From: Neelides folsomi | Lineage: Eukaryota > Arthropoda > Collembola > Neelipleona > Neelidae | Direction of reading: 5' to 3' | Assembly: GCA_034687125.1 (NCBI GenBank) | Contig: JAQGBZ010000218.1 | Span: 43,619 to 107,618, forward strand | Length of the DNA: 64,000 nt | Notes under the pieces: model-generated | Database searches by the model: none | Told to the model about the DNA's origin: nothing | The model's input: only the letters and a program-made list of their open reading frames with translations | Shown here: in pieces, positions 13,801 to 25,179 of the stretch | Layout of the letters: each line of letters begins with the position of its first letter | How positions within the stretch are numbered: the first letter of the stretch is position 1 | Translations under genes and position numbers: made by a program

Positions 13801-16529
13801 CGTCTTCTTCCGATTCATCTTCTTCCTCTTCAGACCAAAACATTCACAACCCCCTGATAAAAAGAGAATCGTCCATAACCATTTCATCTTCTGAACTTGC
13901 AGATTCTGTCTCAAGAGCATCAATAAATTCAAATAGCTATTGCACTCCGAATTTTATAAAATTGGGAGATAATAATTTTGACGTTGTTGACGGTCAAATT
14001 ATCGATGACGATATTCCAAATTACGAAAACGTAGATTCTAAAACCGAGCCTAAGGTAAACAAAATGATGTCTCTTGCTGAATCTCAATGTTCTGTAGACC
14101 TTTACGACGTTCCTCGGTCCAGTTTACAATTAGAAGATACGAGTTTGAAAAACGATGACACTTATGATGTTCCTAGAAGTGTACGATCATTCGCCGAAAA
14201 ATTCGAGAAAAAATACGACGCTGTTCCTACTAGAAGAAATCACAATGGATTCGGAGCTTTCCCTTCGACCAGCGTTCCAAACGTAGCAAAATTAAACAGG
14301 GAAGGAAAGTATTTTGACAATGGTCTTTTTAAAGGCTTTGAAGGCGAAAACACTTCAAGATTTTTGAATGATAATTCCAAACGAAATAATAGTCTTGATG
14401 CATCCACTTCTCTTACTTGTTATAAAAGTATGCGAAACATTCCATCAAGTAATGAATATCCAGATAAAATTTTGAAAAAAGGGCACAGTATCCATTTGGA
14501 TCCTTCGGAAGATTACGACGTCCCAAGGAGCTATTTGAAGAAAGTTCAATGTACCCAACCAACTCAACAACAACAGGAATTGACCGAGCGGAGAGAATCG
14601 TTAAAAAGTAGGGAAAGCTTAAAAGAAAGTGATAATTTCTTCATAAATAATATCAAACGAGGATCTCAGACCCTTCAGTCCCACGACTCGACCGACACGC
14701 TCTCAAATGAGGAATTTGGTTCATCGGAGAATTCTCTCTATCGTGAAGCCTCCACCCTTAGTTTAAATAAGGCGGAACTGGAAGTGAAGTGGCTGCCTTT
14801 AAGTCCAAAGTCTGCTGTGAGTATTTGCGAGAAGCTCCGAAAGGAAGTTATGATAAGTGAGAACTCTTTGCATGAACTCGCTCGCGATCGAAGGTGGAGA
14901 TCGAAGGAGGTCCTTACAGAAACAATGCCCGACATTCGTTTCAACTCTGTGCGCCTCAACTTGGCCATTAAGGTAATCAATTTTCACATTTTTATGAACT
15001 ACTGCATGACACGAATTGAGAACATACCTTTAAGTACTAGGTATGTAAAATATGTATAAATCTGGCTCCTTTATTTCTTATCATGATTTGAGTTGTAAAG
15101 GACTTCTTCGAGAACTCTCCTACCTATTATAGGCACAAAGGAAAAGTATTGAGAGATTGGGATTATATAGGAACCAGCAATTACTTTTCTCCCCCGGTTT
15201 ATCTCTTACGAGATCCAAAGACTCGCTAATGCTTATTGTTTTTCAACACGAAATGAATTCCAATGAGGGTGGAGGCTCCGCACCCAAATTCAACGCTGTA
15301 AAACATCTTCCCTCTATAGCTTTATTAATATCTTCCATATAAATACATGTTGTATGAGGGCGTTGGAGAGGGAAGGAGTTTTCCTTGCAAGGCAAACAGG
15401 TAGTAAGGTGAAGAGGAGGGATTATATTATTATGCAGACTAGGATGAAGATTGAGGAGCTTAGGAATTCGAGTCGGAGCCGGCGGAACCAGTTACTGGAA
15501 GATAACCATCTCTCTTTACTCCACAGGACTTTGCTGACTTTACAGCCCGTACTATCTTCAATGCGAGGAAATTCGGGGAAGAGGAGCTGGTAGGGAAGTT
15601 GAAAAGACTCCACATCCCACTCACAAACGGATCTCAGATCATTCAGAGGAGCGTCGACGAACTAGAAGCTTACTTCTGGTCCGTCGACCGCTTCAGTTTG
15701 GACGAGAGAAGGGCGAGTGGGCCTTTTTCATCATCAACACTCTCCTTAGGACCTTCTGCCCCTGATGTTTTGGATCAACTCACACTTTGTGCACGAACAC
15801 TTAAGGGAGACGTAACTGAAAGTTCAAATTTCATTGCTCTCAATTCATCTGCTATATTCAAATTTGAAGATGAAAGGCCTCAACCAGATTCAGTAACACT
15901 AACAAAATATCTCGAATAAATCAAATAACTTAATAACAAACATTACATATTTTTCTAATTAATAAGTAATGATGATTCTCAATTATTTTAAATGTTTATA
16001 ACATTAATTTTTAAAGGTGGTCGAAAAGGGTGAATTTGGATGTGAAGACTACGATTATGTGAGCCTCGTACCGGTTTCAAATCCCATCAAAAGGGAAGAA
16101 AGGAATGAGAATCAGATAGACAACAGAGATGACCAATTAATTGAATTTTATTCTGCACAAATTGGGTCCATTGCTCCACTCCTCAGCAGTTCGATCTCCA
16201 CATTTATTTCTTCACTGCATCTTAACGAGCCTCCTAAAGTATTTAATGGCCACCTTAAATTCGTCCTTCTTTTCTCCTACAAAATGCTTTTCTCTGGAGA
16301 TACTATTCATCGGAATATGAGATCGAGACCATTGATCAAAGAAGAAATTGAAAGAAAGGCCAATGAGCTTCATAAAGCTGTCCTTGGACTTCATGATGCA
16401 TCCAAAATTGCGACCAGAGATTTCCCACGAATACCACCAATGCAAGAAATCATTGAGAAAGTTTGGGAAACAACTGCAGCGGCTACAAATCTTAAAAAAT
16501 CCGTTTTCAAATATGTTTACCATTCATAA
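7706..16529 (+). CDS. BCAR1-like: Cas-family docking protein (p130Cas/BCAR1 type), five exons
   Basis: Predicted 835-residue scaffold. Coding exons are 7706-7870, 9378-9437, 13569-14972, 15527-15892 and 16017-16529; all introns are GT-AG and phase 0. Domain order matches the Cas family: N-terminal SH3 (about residues 7-70), a substrate region with five YDVP motifs, a serine-rich helical bundle (about 485-620), an EDYDYVSL Src-SH2-type site (675-682), and a C-terminal FAT-like domain with EPPKVF and FSGDT. Length is close to vertebrate BCAR1 (about 870). In the family the SH3 binds FAK and other proline-rich partners, and the phosphorylated YxxP motifs recruit Crk at focal adhesions. Oddities: only five YDVP sites, all followed by RS, and no clear RPLPxxP Src-SH3 ligand. 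The start is the first ATG in the SH3 frame. Invertebrates usually have a single Cas gene, so it is not assigned to one vertebrate paralogue. Confidence 0.95.
7871..9377 (+). other. Cas intron 1
   Basis: 1,507 bp, AT-rich, donor gtaagt and acceptor tattttacag. It splits the SH3 domain before its last strand. No exon, RNA gene or mobile element was recognised inside it. Confidence 0.85.
9378..9437 (+). CDS. Cas exon 2: end of SH3
   Basis: A 60-nt exon too short for ORF finders, recognised because it completes the SH3 with PGNYLEL (residues 59-65), the equivalent of PGNRLKI in vertebrate Cas. It is flanked by tttacag and gtgaga, and both boundaries are phase 0, matching exons 1 and 3. Confidence 0.9.
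9438..13568 (+). other. Cas intron 2
   Basis: 4,131 bp, donor gtgaga and acceptor ttattttcag. Mostly AT-rich and without a recognisable exon. The part at about 12,930-13,180 is richer in GC, shows a strand-composition switch and is described separately. Confidence 0.8.
12931..13180. promoter_or_regulatory. Candidate intronic promoter or enhancer in Cas
   Basis: 12931-12990 has 19 G and 3 C, and 13091-13180 has 8 G and 31 C on the + strand, by hand. The switch is close to an E-box CAGCTG (13070-13075). The emc promoter shows the same signature. It lies about 400 bp before the long Cas exon 3, so it could be an enhancer or an internal promoter. No convincing TATA box is visible. Confidence 0.35.
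13569..14972 (+). CDS. Cas exon 3: YDVP substrate region and first helices
   Basis: 468 codons (residues 76-543). Tyrosines of the five YDVPRS motifs are at residues 95, 121, 254, 274 and 391. KYDAVPT near 291 is a degenerate copy. A serine run at about 152-167 and many S/T residues separate the first two motifs from the rest. The end (about 485-543, from PLSPKSAV to LNLAIK) is predicted helical and starts the four-helix bundle. The ORF continues into the intron to 15059, but the donor AAG|gtaatc and the homology of exon 4 place the end at 14972. Confidence 0.93.
14973..15526 (+). other. Cas intron 3
   Basis: 554 bp, donor gtaatc and acceptor ctccacag. ORFs inside it have no match to Cas proteins and are not needed for a continuous helical bundle. 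Confidence 0.8.
15527..15892 (+). CDS. Cas exon 4: rest of the serine-rich helical bundle
   Basis: 122 codons (residues 544-665). It starts DFADFTARTIFNARKFG, which continues the helix of exon 3 as in vertebrate Cas (LLEFARSAVGNA region). It contains DVLDQLTLCARTL and NSSAIFK, matching the conserved segment after the bundle. The end is placed at donor TCA|gtaaca, which keeps phase 0 into exon 5. Unspliced reading stops at 15919. The donor is weaker than the others in this gene. Confidence 0.85.
16017..16529 (+). CDS. Cas exon 5: YDYV site and FAT-like C-terminus
   Basis: 170 codons plus TAA, after acceptor tttttaaag. EDYDYVSL near its start corresponds to the EDYDYVHL Src-SH2 docking site. 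DDQLIEFYSAQ, EPPKVFNGHLKFVLL and FSGDT match the C-terminal Cas domain, used in the family for dimerisation, focal-adhesion targeting and NSP/BCAR3 binding. Confidence 0.93.
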   Translation: MVEKGEFGCEDYDYVSLVPVSNPIKREERNENQIDNRDDQLIEFYSAQIGSIAPLLSSSISTFISSLHLNEPPKVFNGHLKFVLLFSYKMLFSGDTIHRNMRSRPLIKEEIERKANELHKAVLGLHDASKIATRDFPRIPPMQEIIEKVWETTAAATNLKKSVFKYVYHS

Positions 16530-18331
16530 TATAAATTATAAGTAGGTAATATAATTTTTATATAGTATATAATGTAATTTAAATGTATTGTAAATACAGA
16601 TAGTCAAATGCACTATTTAAACTATAAACTATAGCATACTAGTTATACCATCCATTTACACATAATTTTAAAATTAATTTTGTTATGATTATTCAATAAG
16701 GTACAGTACGAATACTATCAAAGTAATATTTATTTATATATTACAACGAACACTTTCTAAATTGTGAATTTAACTTTCTTGCATGTACATAAGAAAAATT
16801 GTAAATTACATTACTTTATATGGTATAGGCAATATTATCTATGCTAATTATTATAATTTTAATATGTAACTTAAATAGTTAAAGTATATGTAACATATTA
16901 CATTATAATAGTATGATGCTTTATAATCATGTACAATTTAATTATTTCTAAATATTTATATTTAAAGTAATTATTAGGAAAATCTACATCGGATTAATTC
17001 TGAATGAGATTTGAACCCATGTTTCTTCCAATGTGCCATTTGTGTTACACAATTGATTATGTTTCAGTTAATTCGATTGTGTTCTCAAACACTGTACATA
17101 CACTTTAGATTAGTAATTTAATAAATAATTTAATATTTATTGTATAATATATTAAACATTAATTATAATTATTATTACAGAAAAAATATTTATATTGTAC
17201 ATACCTCTATTTATGATAAATATTACATATAAAGGAAATTCCGTAATAAAGTTATAATACTGATTAGTGTTTAAATAATAAATACTAAATTTATGTTATT
17301 TTCAAATAACGTCGATTAATTTTAGAATAAAATAAATTACAAAGAAAAGTGAAAATTACATTAATGGGCATTTAACAATCAGTAAAATTTTGAATAAAAA
17401 ATTAACAAAACAAGGTTTTTTTACATTAAAATTACTACACTGCACTACTTGAATCGTCATTTTAGGGATTTTTCTCATATCAAAATCTACGTATTTAAGC
17501 ATTGTAATTGTAATACACACTAAGCCTTTATGTCTTATTATAACGTAACTTTATGTTAAATATAACTTTATGTTTCGGTATAGTCCATTGCTGGTACTTT
17601 AAATATCCAAACATGTCCTGCGTGCAAAACTCACCGTTTCTTTGTTCCAAATTTCTAAACAGCATTTCTATGTTATTTCCCTATGTTAGACATCTTTTTT
17701 AAAATTGGTGGCGTTAAGTTAGCCATGGAACGATTTTCTTAAAAATTTGACAGTAACTAGTGTATCGGCAGTACTTTCAATAGGGCCTCAGGCCATGTGT
17801 GCAAAACTCACGGCTCCTTTGTTTTTAAAATTTTAAGACGTCCCCCATGTTAAAGTCCTATACTGAATAGTAGTTGGGCCAACTTATTTTCCGGCTTCGG
17901 TATAACTTTACGGACATTTATTATAAGAGAATTCAAATAAAAATATTCCCTTTGAACGAGAATTCTGATCAAAATATGAAATGAAGGGATGTAGATTGAT
18001 ATGTCTATAACGGATATCATATTAATAATGTAAATATCATCATGATCATACTATAATAATAAAACGAAATAAAGACGCAAGCTTCATAATGAATAGTAAG
18101 TTCAAAATGAAATTATAAAAGGTTATTAAACCAGAGCGTCGTGGGGAAATATGGGAATATTTATTGAAATTGAACTATATACCGCGTCTGATGATACCCT
18201 TCTTCAATTGATAGTGTGCTCATTTAGTCTTTTTCTCTTTCATTTATTCGTTTCTGTTTTCTGTTCCATGTCTTAGTCTTTGTAAATTGAACAAACTACC
18301 GAAATCGAAATTGTTTTAATTTTGTTATAAA
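16530..18331. other. Cas to Fcf2 intergenic region
   Basis: Very AT-rich. It must contain the Cas 3' UTR, but the polyadenylation signal cannot be chosen among several AT-rich candidates. A tRNA-like T-arm on the minus strand at 17004-17020 and a diverged duplication at about 17570-17930 are the only structured parts. The pyrimidine-rich stretch at about 18225-18290 is a reasonable place for the Fcf2 transcription start. Confidence 0.5.
17570..17930. repeat. Diverged tandem duplication, period about 178 bp
   Basis: The word GTGCAAAACTCAC occurs at 17622 and again near 17799, each followed by a CTTTGTT...AAATTT segment and then ATGTTA. TTCGGTATA occurs at about 17574 and 17906. The copies are clearly diverged, so this is an old duplication or two remnants of one mobile element. 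Confidence 0.5.
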
Positions 18332-19086
18332 ATGTCTTCAAAAAGTAAAAACGCCGAGGATTCTTTCCAATTCAAAGAACCATGGGGCGGTGTTGATTCA
18401 CTCGATAAATTGCTGTCGTATTCAAGAAGAGGTGAGATACTTTACAGTTTACAGAGTTTGAGATAATAATTCATTCACAAAATTATTTTGATAATATGAA
18501 TAATATCTTACTTTATTATTTTGAAATGGACATATAATAATTAAAAACTTTTATATTAGACAAGAAGGATAAAATTGGAGAAATCCGAAACGACCTTATA
18601 GCTCTTCAAGAGGATTCAGAAAGGAGCTTCAATTCTCTTTTTGATCTACCTTCAACCCTTCCAGCTGCAGCTCCGACTCGATCTTCCTCCAAATCCTCCA
18701 AAGTTGCTGATATTCTCAAGAACTCAAGGTTATTCGAAGAAGGCCCCATCGAACCAAGGGAGCCCATGGGGAAACGCAAACTAAAGAGACTGAGGGAGAA
18801 GGAAAGAAAGAAGACATCCGGAGCTAATTGGTTTAATGTAAAAGCCCCCGAGATGACACAAGAAAGACAGAATGATCTTGAGGCTTTAAATCTTCGATCA
18901 GCACTCGATACCAAGAGATTTTATAAAAGAAATACAATGGCATCTCGCCCTACTCATTTCCACATTGGGAAGATCCTTGATAATCCAGCCGATTACTATC
19001 ATTCGAGAATACCTAAAAAGGAAAGGAAGCAAACGATTGCCGAAGAATTCATGGCTGAAGCAGAATCAAAACTTTCGAGAAAATAA
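18332..19086 (+). CDS. FCF2/DNTTIP2-like: Fcf2-domain pre-rRNA processing protein (DNTTIP2/Fcf2)
   Basis: Two exons, 18332-18431 and 18560-19086 (phase 1 junction, gtgaga...attag), giving 208 residues. The C-terminal Fcf2 domain is clear: GANWFNVKAPEMT (from about residue 121, Trp124), LRSALDTKRFYKR, PTHFHIGKI and KKERKQT (186-192), ending in an acidic/basic helix. Family members are nucleolar factors needed for 18S rRNA maturation at early A0-A2 cleavage sites. The N-terminus is short and charged, with a basic KRKLKRLREKERKK stretch likely to act as a nuclear or nucleolar signal. Length is like yeast Fcf2 (about 217) and much shorter than human DNTTIP2 (about 750), whose long N-terminus is absent. 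The next gene starts 548 bp downstream on the same strand. Confidence 0.93.
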
Positions 19087-19112
19087 ATACATTACAGACC
19101 TATTCTATTATG

Positions 19113-19118
19113 AATAAA
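19113..19118 (+). terminator. Polyadenylation signal of the Fcf2 gene
   Basis: AATAAA 27 nt after the stop codon. Another AATAAA overlaps the stop itself (19082-19087). Either would give a very short 3' UTR, which fits the close downstream gene. Confidence 0.5.
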
Positions 19119-19633
19119 AGCAAATTGTTTTAATTTTTAATAATCAGTCGTTTTTAAGTTTTTGATTTCAAATATACTAAATAAAATACATCAAATTAAC
19201 GATATTAATAAATATTACATACATTTTACTAAAAGTACTTTAAAGATCAAAATAACTTTATATAATTCTATTAGTTTTAGTTTAATAATTATAAAAAATA
19301 CATAATGATATATTATATAACAGATATTTAATATATTCTATCAAATGATATTTTGTATTTTTATAATATGAAAAAGATAAATAACTCTTGAAACTTGAGA
19401 CAATTCATATTCATATCAAGTTGAAGCCTAAATAATGTTTTTGAATTGCGGGAAAATTGAAAAGTCTTCGGCTGTTATTCTTAATAAAAAACATCAAAGT
19501 AAATTAGTTCTTCTGGAGGGGCCTTTGAGCCATTGACGCTGTCTCGTTAAATTCTTCTTAATTCGCTGTTCTAGGGTTCGCTGTCTTCAGTTTCGAAACC
19601 CTGGCTTCTTACAATCAATTTTCCCCTTCTAGA
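19119..19633. other. Fcf2 to CNEP1R1 intergenic region
   Basis: AT-rich, with no exon. The last 150 bp are richer in GC and must hold the CNEP1R1 promoter. TCAGTT at 19587-19592 fits the arthropod initiator and would give a 5' UTR of about 45 nt. A near-perfect inverted repeat AGGGTTCG/CGAAACCCT (19573-19580 and 19594-19602) brackets it. Confidence 0.4.
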
Positions 19634-20261
19634 ATGACTTTAGAGCAAACAACTTGTGAAGGTAATACAAAGCCCCGTCGAGAGTTTTTTTTATTTAATA
19701 TCAATGGCATTTATTAATTTAAAATTGTTGTTAAAATTATTGTTCATTTTTTAAAGATTTGAAAGCGTTCGAGCGCAGGTTGACTGAAGTGATAGCCTGT
19801 ATACGGCCAGGTACAATCCGATGGAGGATCATTCTTGTAGCTGCTACGGTTTGTACGGCTGTCGGAGCTTGGCAATGGCTCAACGATCCGCTCATCTCAC
19901 AATTATCCTTCACCGATTCCCTCATCAATCATTTATTCTTCACCCTTTCTGTTTTCATTCTTTGTAAGTTGAAATATATAAGAAATATTCCAAGCAATAT
20001 ATATTTTACCTTTTCCTTAAAAATCCTTTATTTTCATTATGAAATTTATTTTTTAATCTTTATTTTAATCATGTATAGTTGTAAAATTAATACTGAATTT
20101 TAAATTAATTTTTAGTATTACTGTTCATGATGGGCATTCATAAACGAGTAGTAGCTCCTTCAATTATAACGACGAGGACGAGGCTAGTGTTGGCTGATTT
20201 CAACATGTCATGCGATGAGACTGGGAAATTGATCCTCAAGCCAAGACCTCCAAATACTTAA
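19634..20261 (+). CDS. CNEP1R1: CNEP1R1 (TMEM188), CTDNEP1 regulatory subunit
   Basis: Three exons, 19634-19661, 19757-19963 and 20116-20261, giving 126 residues (human 125). It matches CNEP1R1 end to end: [11 protein letters not shown] (10-20), [14 protein letters not shown] (31-44), [14 protein letters not shown] (86-93), and [16 protein letters not shown] at the C-terminus. Two membrane segments lie at about 33-51 and 68-85. The protein is the metazoan Spo7 equivalent. It sits in the ER/nuclear envelope, binds and stabilises the phosphatase CTDNEP1, and so promotes lipin dephosphorylation and diacylglycerol synthesis. Exon 1 codes for only nine residues and a third of a codon, and was found by its ATG, donor G|gtaata and phase. 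Exon 3 needs acceptor tttttag at 20115. No odd features. Confidence 0.96.
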
Positions 20262-20687
20262 AAGTCGAATTCAAATTTTTGATTGAAAAGTACCTATATA
20301 TGTTATCTACATTACCTATATTTGATTATTATATGAATTAATAACTTTCGATAACTCAATATCTCAATATATATTTTCAATGTTATTTGAGGACATGAAT
20401 ATAATTTCAAATTTTCCCACATTTTAATTTCCAGGAGTTGAAGTCAAAATGTGGAGTTATTATTTTATTTGAATGAATGTTAAAGCGGTTGTGTCAACAC
20501 TCGTTTTCATCTTTGTCAAATTAGATTCATATATTGTAATATTCAAATCTAATCCTTCCTCGTCAGATGATTTTATCATACTCTGAAATTCAGAAATGTC
20601 TAGAAAAATACTATTTACATTGCGTACGCATTCACGTACAAAATATAAGTAAAACTAGAATTGTATATTGTTTGAGTATGTTATGTA

Positions 20688-20693
20688 AATAAA
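20688..20693 (+). terminator. Possible CNEP1R1 polyadenylation signal
   Basis: AATAAA about 430 nt after the stop codon. In sequence this AT-rich the hexamer is frequent by chance, so the call is weak. Confidence 0.3.
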
Positions 20694-22019
20694 TCTATAA
20701 AACTACTATACCTTATATTTAAATGATGAGAAAAGTTTAAGTTTAAGTCAACGTGAGACGGATACTACTTATTGAAATAATAATGCTTTATTTTTTACTA
20801 CTTTCAAAAAGTGTAACCCAATTTCAAATTGAAAAGTAAAATATGTACAATTATGATATACAAAAGCTCTTTTCTTTATTATCTCATTGTCGAAATTTAG
20901 CTCGTAATTATAAGAATATCTAATACATACATAGTGTATTAGATATTAATTATTATGCTCATATTTAACTATTTATTTTCACTGTTTAATTATAAAGTTA
21001 CAAAGATAGATATTTTATCAAAAAGTACCAAATTTAATTTTATACATTTAATACTTTATCCTTCTTGACCATCTGTTAACATAACTTTTTTAGGGTATTT
21101 GGATTGAAAGGGAAAGTAATATAAATATAATGTCAATTGATATGCGTAACCAAAAACATGAGTGGATAATTATTAGCTATAATAATTTTCTACATAAAAT
21201 AAATAATATTAACTAGCATAATTACGAAGATGTTCATAATTGCGTAGTTTATAATACTTGTGATGAGCTAGGGATCCTTAAAAGGCTTCCGTCTGGACAC
21301 ATGGCTCCTCTGTGCTTGAAATCATCTCTTTCGTGACGACAGGCCATCGTATAATCTCTGGCTCCTTTCTAAGATTCCATCTCTTGTCACATCTAATATT
21401 CTCATTCCAATCTTCAAATAACCTCGTTACTCAACTCATTAATTCCAAGACCATTGAATGTGTAATCTAAAAATCATGAAGGCAATCTATAAAATTAAGT
21501 TCAATTTGATTTTGTATTTGCTAGCCAGCTCACGCAATTAGTTAAAAACTTGTTTCAATTACGCGATCTGTCAATACCTTAACTTGATGACATAAATTTT
21601 ATGGTAGCTTATTCTAAATCCTAATAATTTAAATTAACGATGAATTGAAAATAGATGTCAATGTCTGATGAGTGGCTTTACAAATTACCAATATTCAATA
21701 CATGTTTGAATAAAATTATACAATAGGATTACGAATTAATTAATAATCACGTAATCAAAGTGAATTCTTAATGGTATTTTTAAGAATAAGCTTTAGCAGG
21801 AAAGTTCATACAGAAATTAGAATTACGTAGTATACATAGAATTGTTAAACATAGATAGTTAAAGCCAGTTGAACCGTCACCTTATATTCTTAAGATTCGA
21901 TCTAAATTGAAATGATGGGCAACGAAAGTCATAAAAATATAGAGCATGTAAGAGGTGAAATCAAAATATATCTCTACGTTGGCTCTTATGATTGGGAAAG
22001 ACAGGTTATTGACACTTAA

Positions 22020-22260
22020 GAAAGATTTACCGGGGAGTTGGCTCGTCTTCTTAATCCCCATTGTTTCCCGAAGAAGGGTTCATGGGTCCTTTTACGGAAT
22101 TCCATTGTTGACCTCCCACATATTTGGCTGAATGTCCGGTCGGCGCCGCGTAGACTCGAGTCCACCTGTTCTATCTTAATCCCCTCTCCGACACAATTAT
22201 TATATACGACCTTATCTTCATTAACTAGCCCACACTCTGTTTACTCTCAACACACATGAG
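22020..22260. promoter_or_regulatory. Candidate enhancer/promoter island
   Basis: GC-richer island with GGCGCCGCG at 22143 and a CACCTG E-box at 22163. Sequence to the right becomes C-rich and G-poor. It is the first CAGGTG/CACCTG after a 15-kb gap. Confidence 0.3.
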
Positions 22261-25179
22261 CTCAAAATACTGTGGAATTGAGGTCCTACCTTAAAGACCT
22301 TTTAAAACTTTTATACACAATATGAAATAATGGTTTATTTATTGGCCATTTGAACTTTTGTAGAGTCATATGTTATATCTATTGCTATATTATGGGTCTA
22401 CAAATGGTCCCTATAAATAATGCTTTAATATGGATACAAGTAGTGTACTTAAAGTTAGATATACGGAAGTCTTTCAACTTCATACGGCTGATGAGTGAGA
22501 GGTATGCACGCACTACATATTTTATGTATTTGAGACCCATGTGTGAAATATGTACTATACATGTATGACAATGCAGGGATGTTCAGTCTGATATGAGCAT
22601 CTTAACATTCCTCTTTATTCTGTTGTCCTTTCCTTTTACGACGAGAGTCTCACTCACCCTCAGTTATCATATCTGTAATTGAATTGATTAATGGGCGAGG
22701 GAAAGAATTATTATACAAATATTTAAAAGTCGAAAACCTATTAGTATTATTACAAGATTGAAAGCGTCTGCCTGGATAAATTGATATGAAAAAATCCCTG
22801 TTTACAAATGTGTAAGTCAAACACATACATGAATCAATTTAATCTTTTATGTCAGCCTCTTATGGAATTCTCAAGATTTATTCACGCCTGTTTGCTCTTT
22901 GGATGTAAACAATGGGGCGGAAAGTCGGAGCCGAAATGACACTTTTAGACTATTTACTGTATTTACTCATCATCAAATCCATATGCGTAAAATTTGACTT
23001 AATGATTACTTAAAGATATTGAAAATAAATATTATTTACGTAAGATTGTTCTAATCAATGGCGCACCAAATATCGAATAAACGATTCTAGGTAATATGTA
23101 TGGTATTTTGTTAGCTTTATAATTTATAACATTAATGAATGTGTTATTTTTGTTTTTAATGTTTGAATAGTGATAAACCTCATTCTCGTCATTATGAGAA
23201 GTAATGAGTATTTAATTGGGTCTTGAAGAGGCAGTGGATGTAAAATGGGTGAAAAAGAACGTGTCGAATGATCCAGTTTCTAATTTATAGGAACGTAATA
23301 AAAGTAACGATACATAGCAGGTGCAATTAATTTGCACCATTCGAATCGATTGATTGAAAGGTTGAGTTATTCAGCTACTGGTTTTTCTTCGATCGATTCC
23401 TCATTTCGATTCCTCCTCAACTTTCTTCAGCTCAACGACTCTCATAGAAGGAATAGTCAGAAGGGTTGAGTGTGGAAGACGTGGATGAGATTTAGGTGCT
23501 TTGGAGTTGAGGAGGAAATTTGTGTGTTCAATTACATTTTTTGCTGTCAACTCATTTAAAATCTCATTAGAATACGAGTGGGAATCACTTCGGACCGTAA
23601 TCTAATTCTCTTTGGAATCAAAGTGTTGGCAGCGGGGAGGCCCAAGCTTCATTTGAACTCATTTATTTAGCATGACCGGAGAGTTTAGGGAGAACGAGTT
23701 TTTGAAATTCGGTAGCCACACTGAAGAGTAATAAAGTCTCTTTATGACCCTCTCCTCAGCATTTTAATTTTCTTCCGTCAATTCTCCTATCTCTCCTATC
23801 TCCCATACACATGTACCATCACTTCAACAATTATAATAACTCGCCAAACTGATTGACTTCAATTTAACTATTATAATGCGTAACAAAAAAAGTTAAATAT
23901 TCAAACTTCTCTTGTTCTCTTGAAGGATTTGATATAAGTACTATAATATTTGAGAGATTTGAAGAAAGTAATGATGATATACATGATACACTTGATCTGT
24001 ATTGCTTATGTATTGCCTTGCTGATTCTTTAAGTTTAGTTTAATAGAGCCAAAGGCCATAAGTGCGTTATTTCTTCTAACATTAAGTTTATGAGCAAAAG
24101 TTAATAGTTTTTTGTTCGTTGGTTATACACAAATAATTAAAGCCTAAATTGGATTTTGATCTTGCATTTTATTTTGTGAAAACCATTTTATGATAAAAGC
24201 ATCTTTGGCATTAAATTTCTAGACATATGTGGTGAACCGTAAATGGGCGTAAAACATGATAATGAAATGGTAAGATACTGCTAAATTATACTTGCTAAAG
24301 AAAGAATAATGTCGAAGTAGGAAGAAACCTTCAAGTCGTAAATTGTAAAATGGGAGATTTGCAAACTTTGGCAAAATAAAGAATTTTGAAAAAGGAGAAC
24401 ACCTGGGACTCGAGAGATAGCAATTAGCATACCGTAGAAAATGGGAAGCAATTATCATTTTCTTCTCTCGTGTTCTTGCCATTTTGCAAATTCTCTTAAT
24501 AGCTCGTATAACTTCTCTCGGACACGAAAAGGACTGTGGAAAAGCCGCTTTTTGGCCCACCATGTCCCGCAACAAAACTACATAAATGTTATACATGTTT
24601 GAATTAAAAAAGAAAACTTCCCAAGTCGTTTATGATTCTCTGCCAAATTCATTCAATTTAAAATGTTCTTTTATAAGCCGCTTTAATCCTTTCGATGAAG
24701 CACAAGTTATTGTTTTTTGTTAATTATAATCTCAAGATTTAAGTTTCACATTATGAATTCAGGTTTATCGAAATAGGTATTCATTATTGGGAGTTTGCAA
24801 TATTATTTTTTGCTTGTTGGTTTTATCATCTCTGCATCTCAACATTCATAAATAACGTAAATTGTTTTCTTATGTAATGGACAATAGATTGAAAGCCCGA
24901 AATTGATTTTCAATAATAAGCTTAAGGTCTTAAAGGCCCTTTTAAAGATATTATTATTGAGAGAAACCATTTAACGATTGGGGTGCAAATAATATCAATT
25001 TTCCTCTCAAATTTCCTCGAACAACAACTTTTACTAAACTTTGTATACAATACTTATATACACCAATTGGTGTAACATCCCACATTCTTCCCCCATCATC
25101 CACTGACCCAATATCCCAAAAATGTGAGGAAGCTCAAAGAGGCGGCAGGATGTTTATGAATTTTTACACAAAAATTTAA

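Noticed and set aside
15157-15613. ORFs in Cas intron 3
   Set aside because: Joining exon 3 directly to 15527 keeps phase 0 and gives a continuous Cas helical bundle; these ORFs have no Cas similarity.
24219-24596. 125-codon minus-strand ORF
   Set aside because: No domain recognised, no splice context, and a basic/aromatic mix typical of AT-rich random translation.
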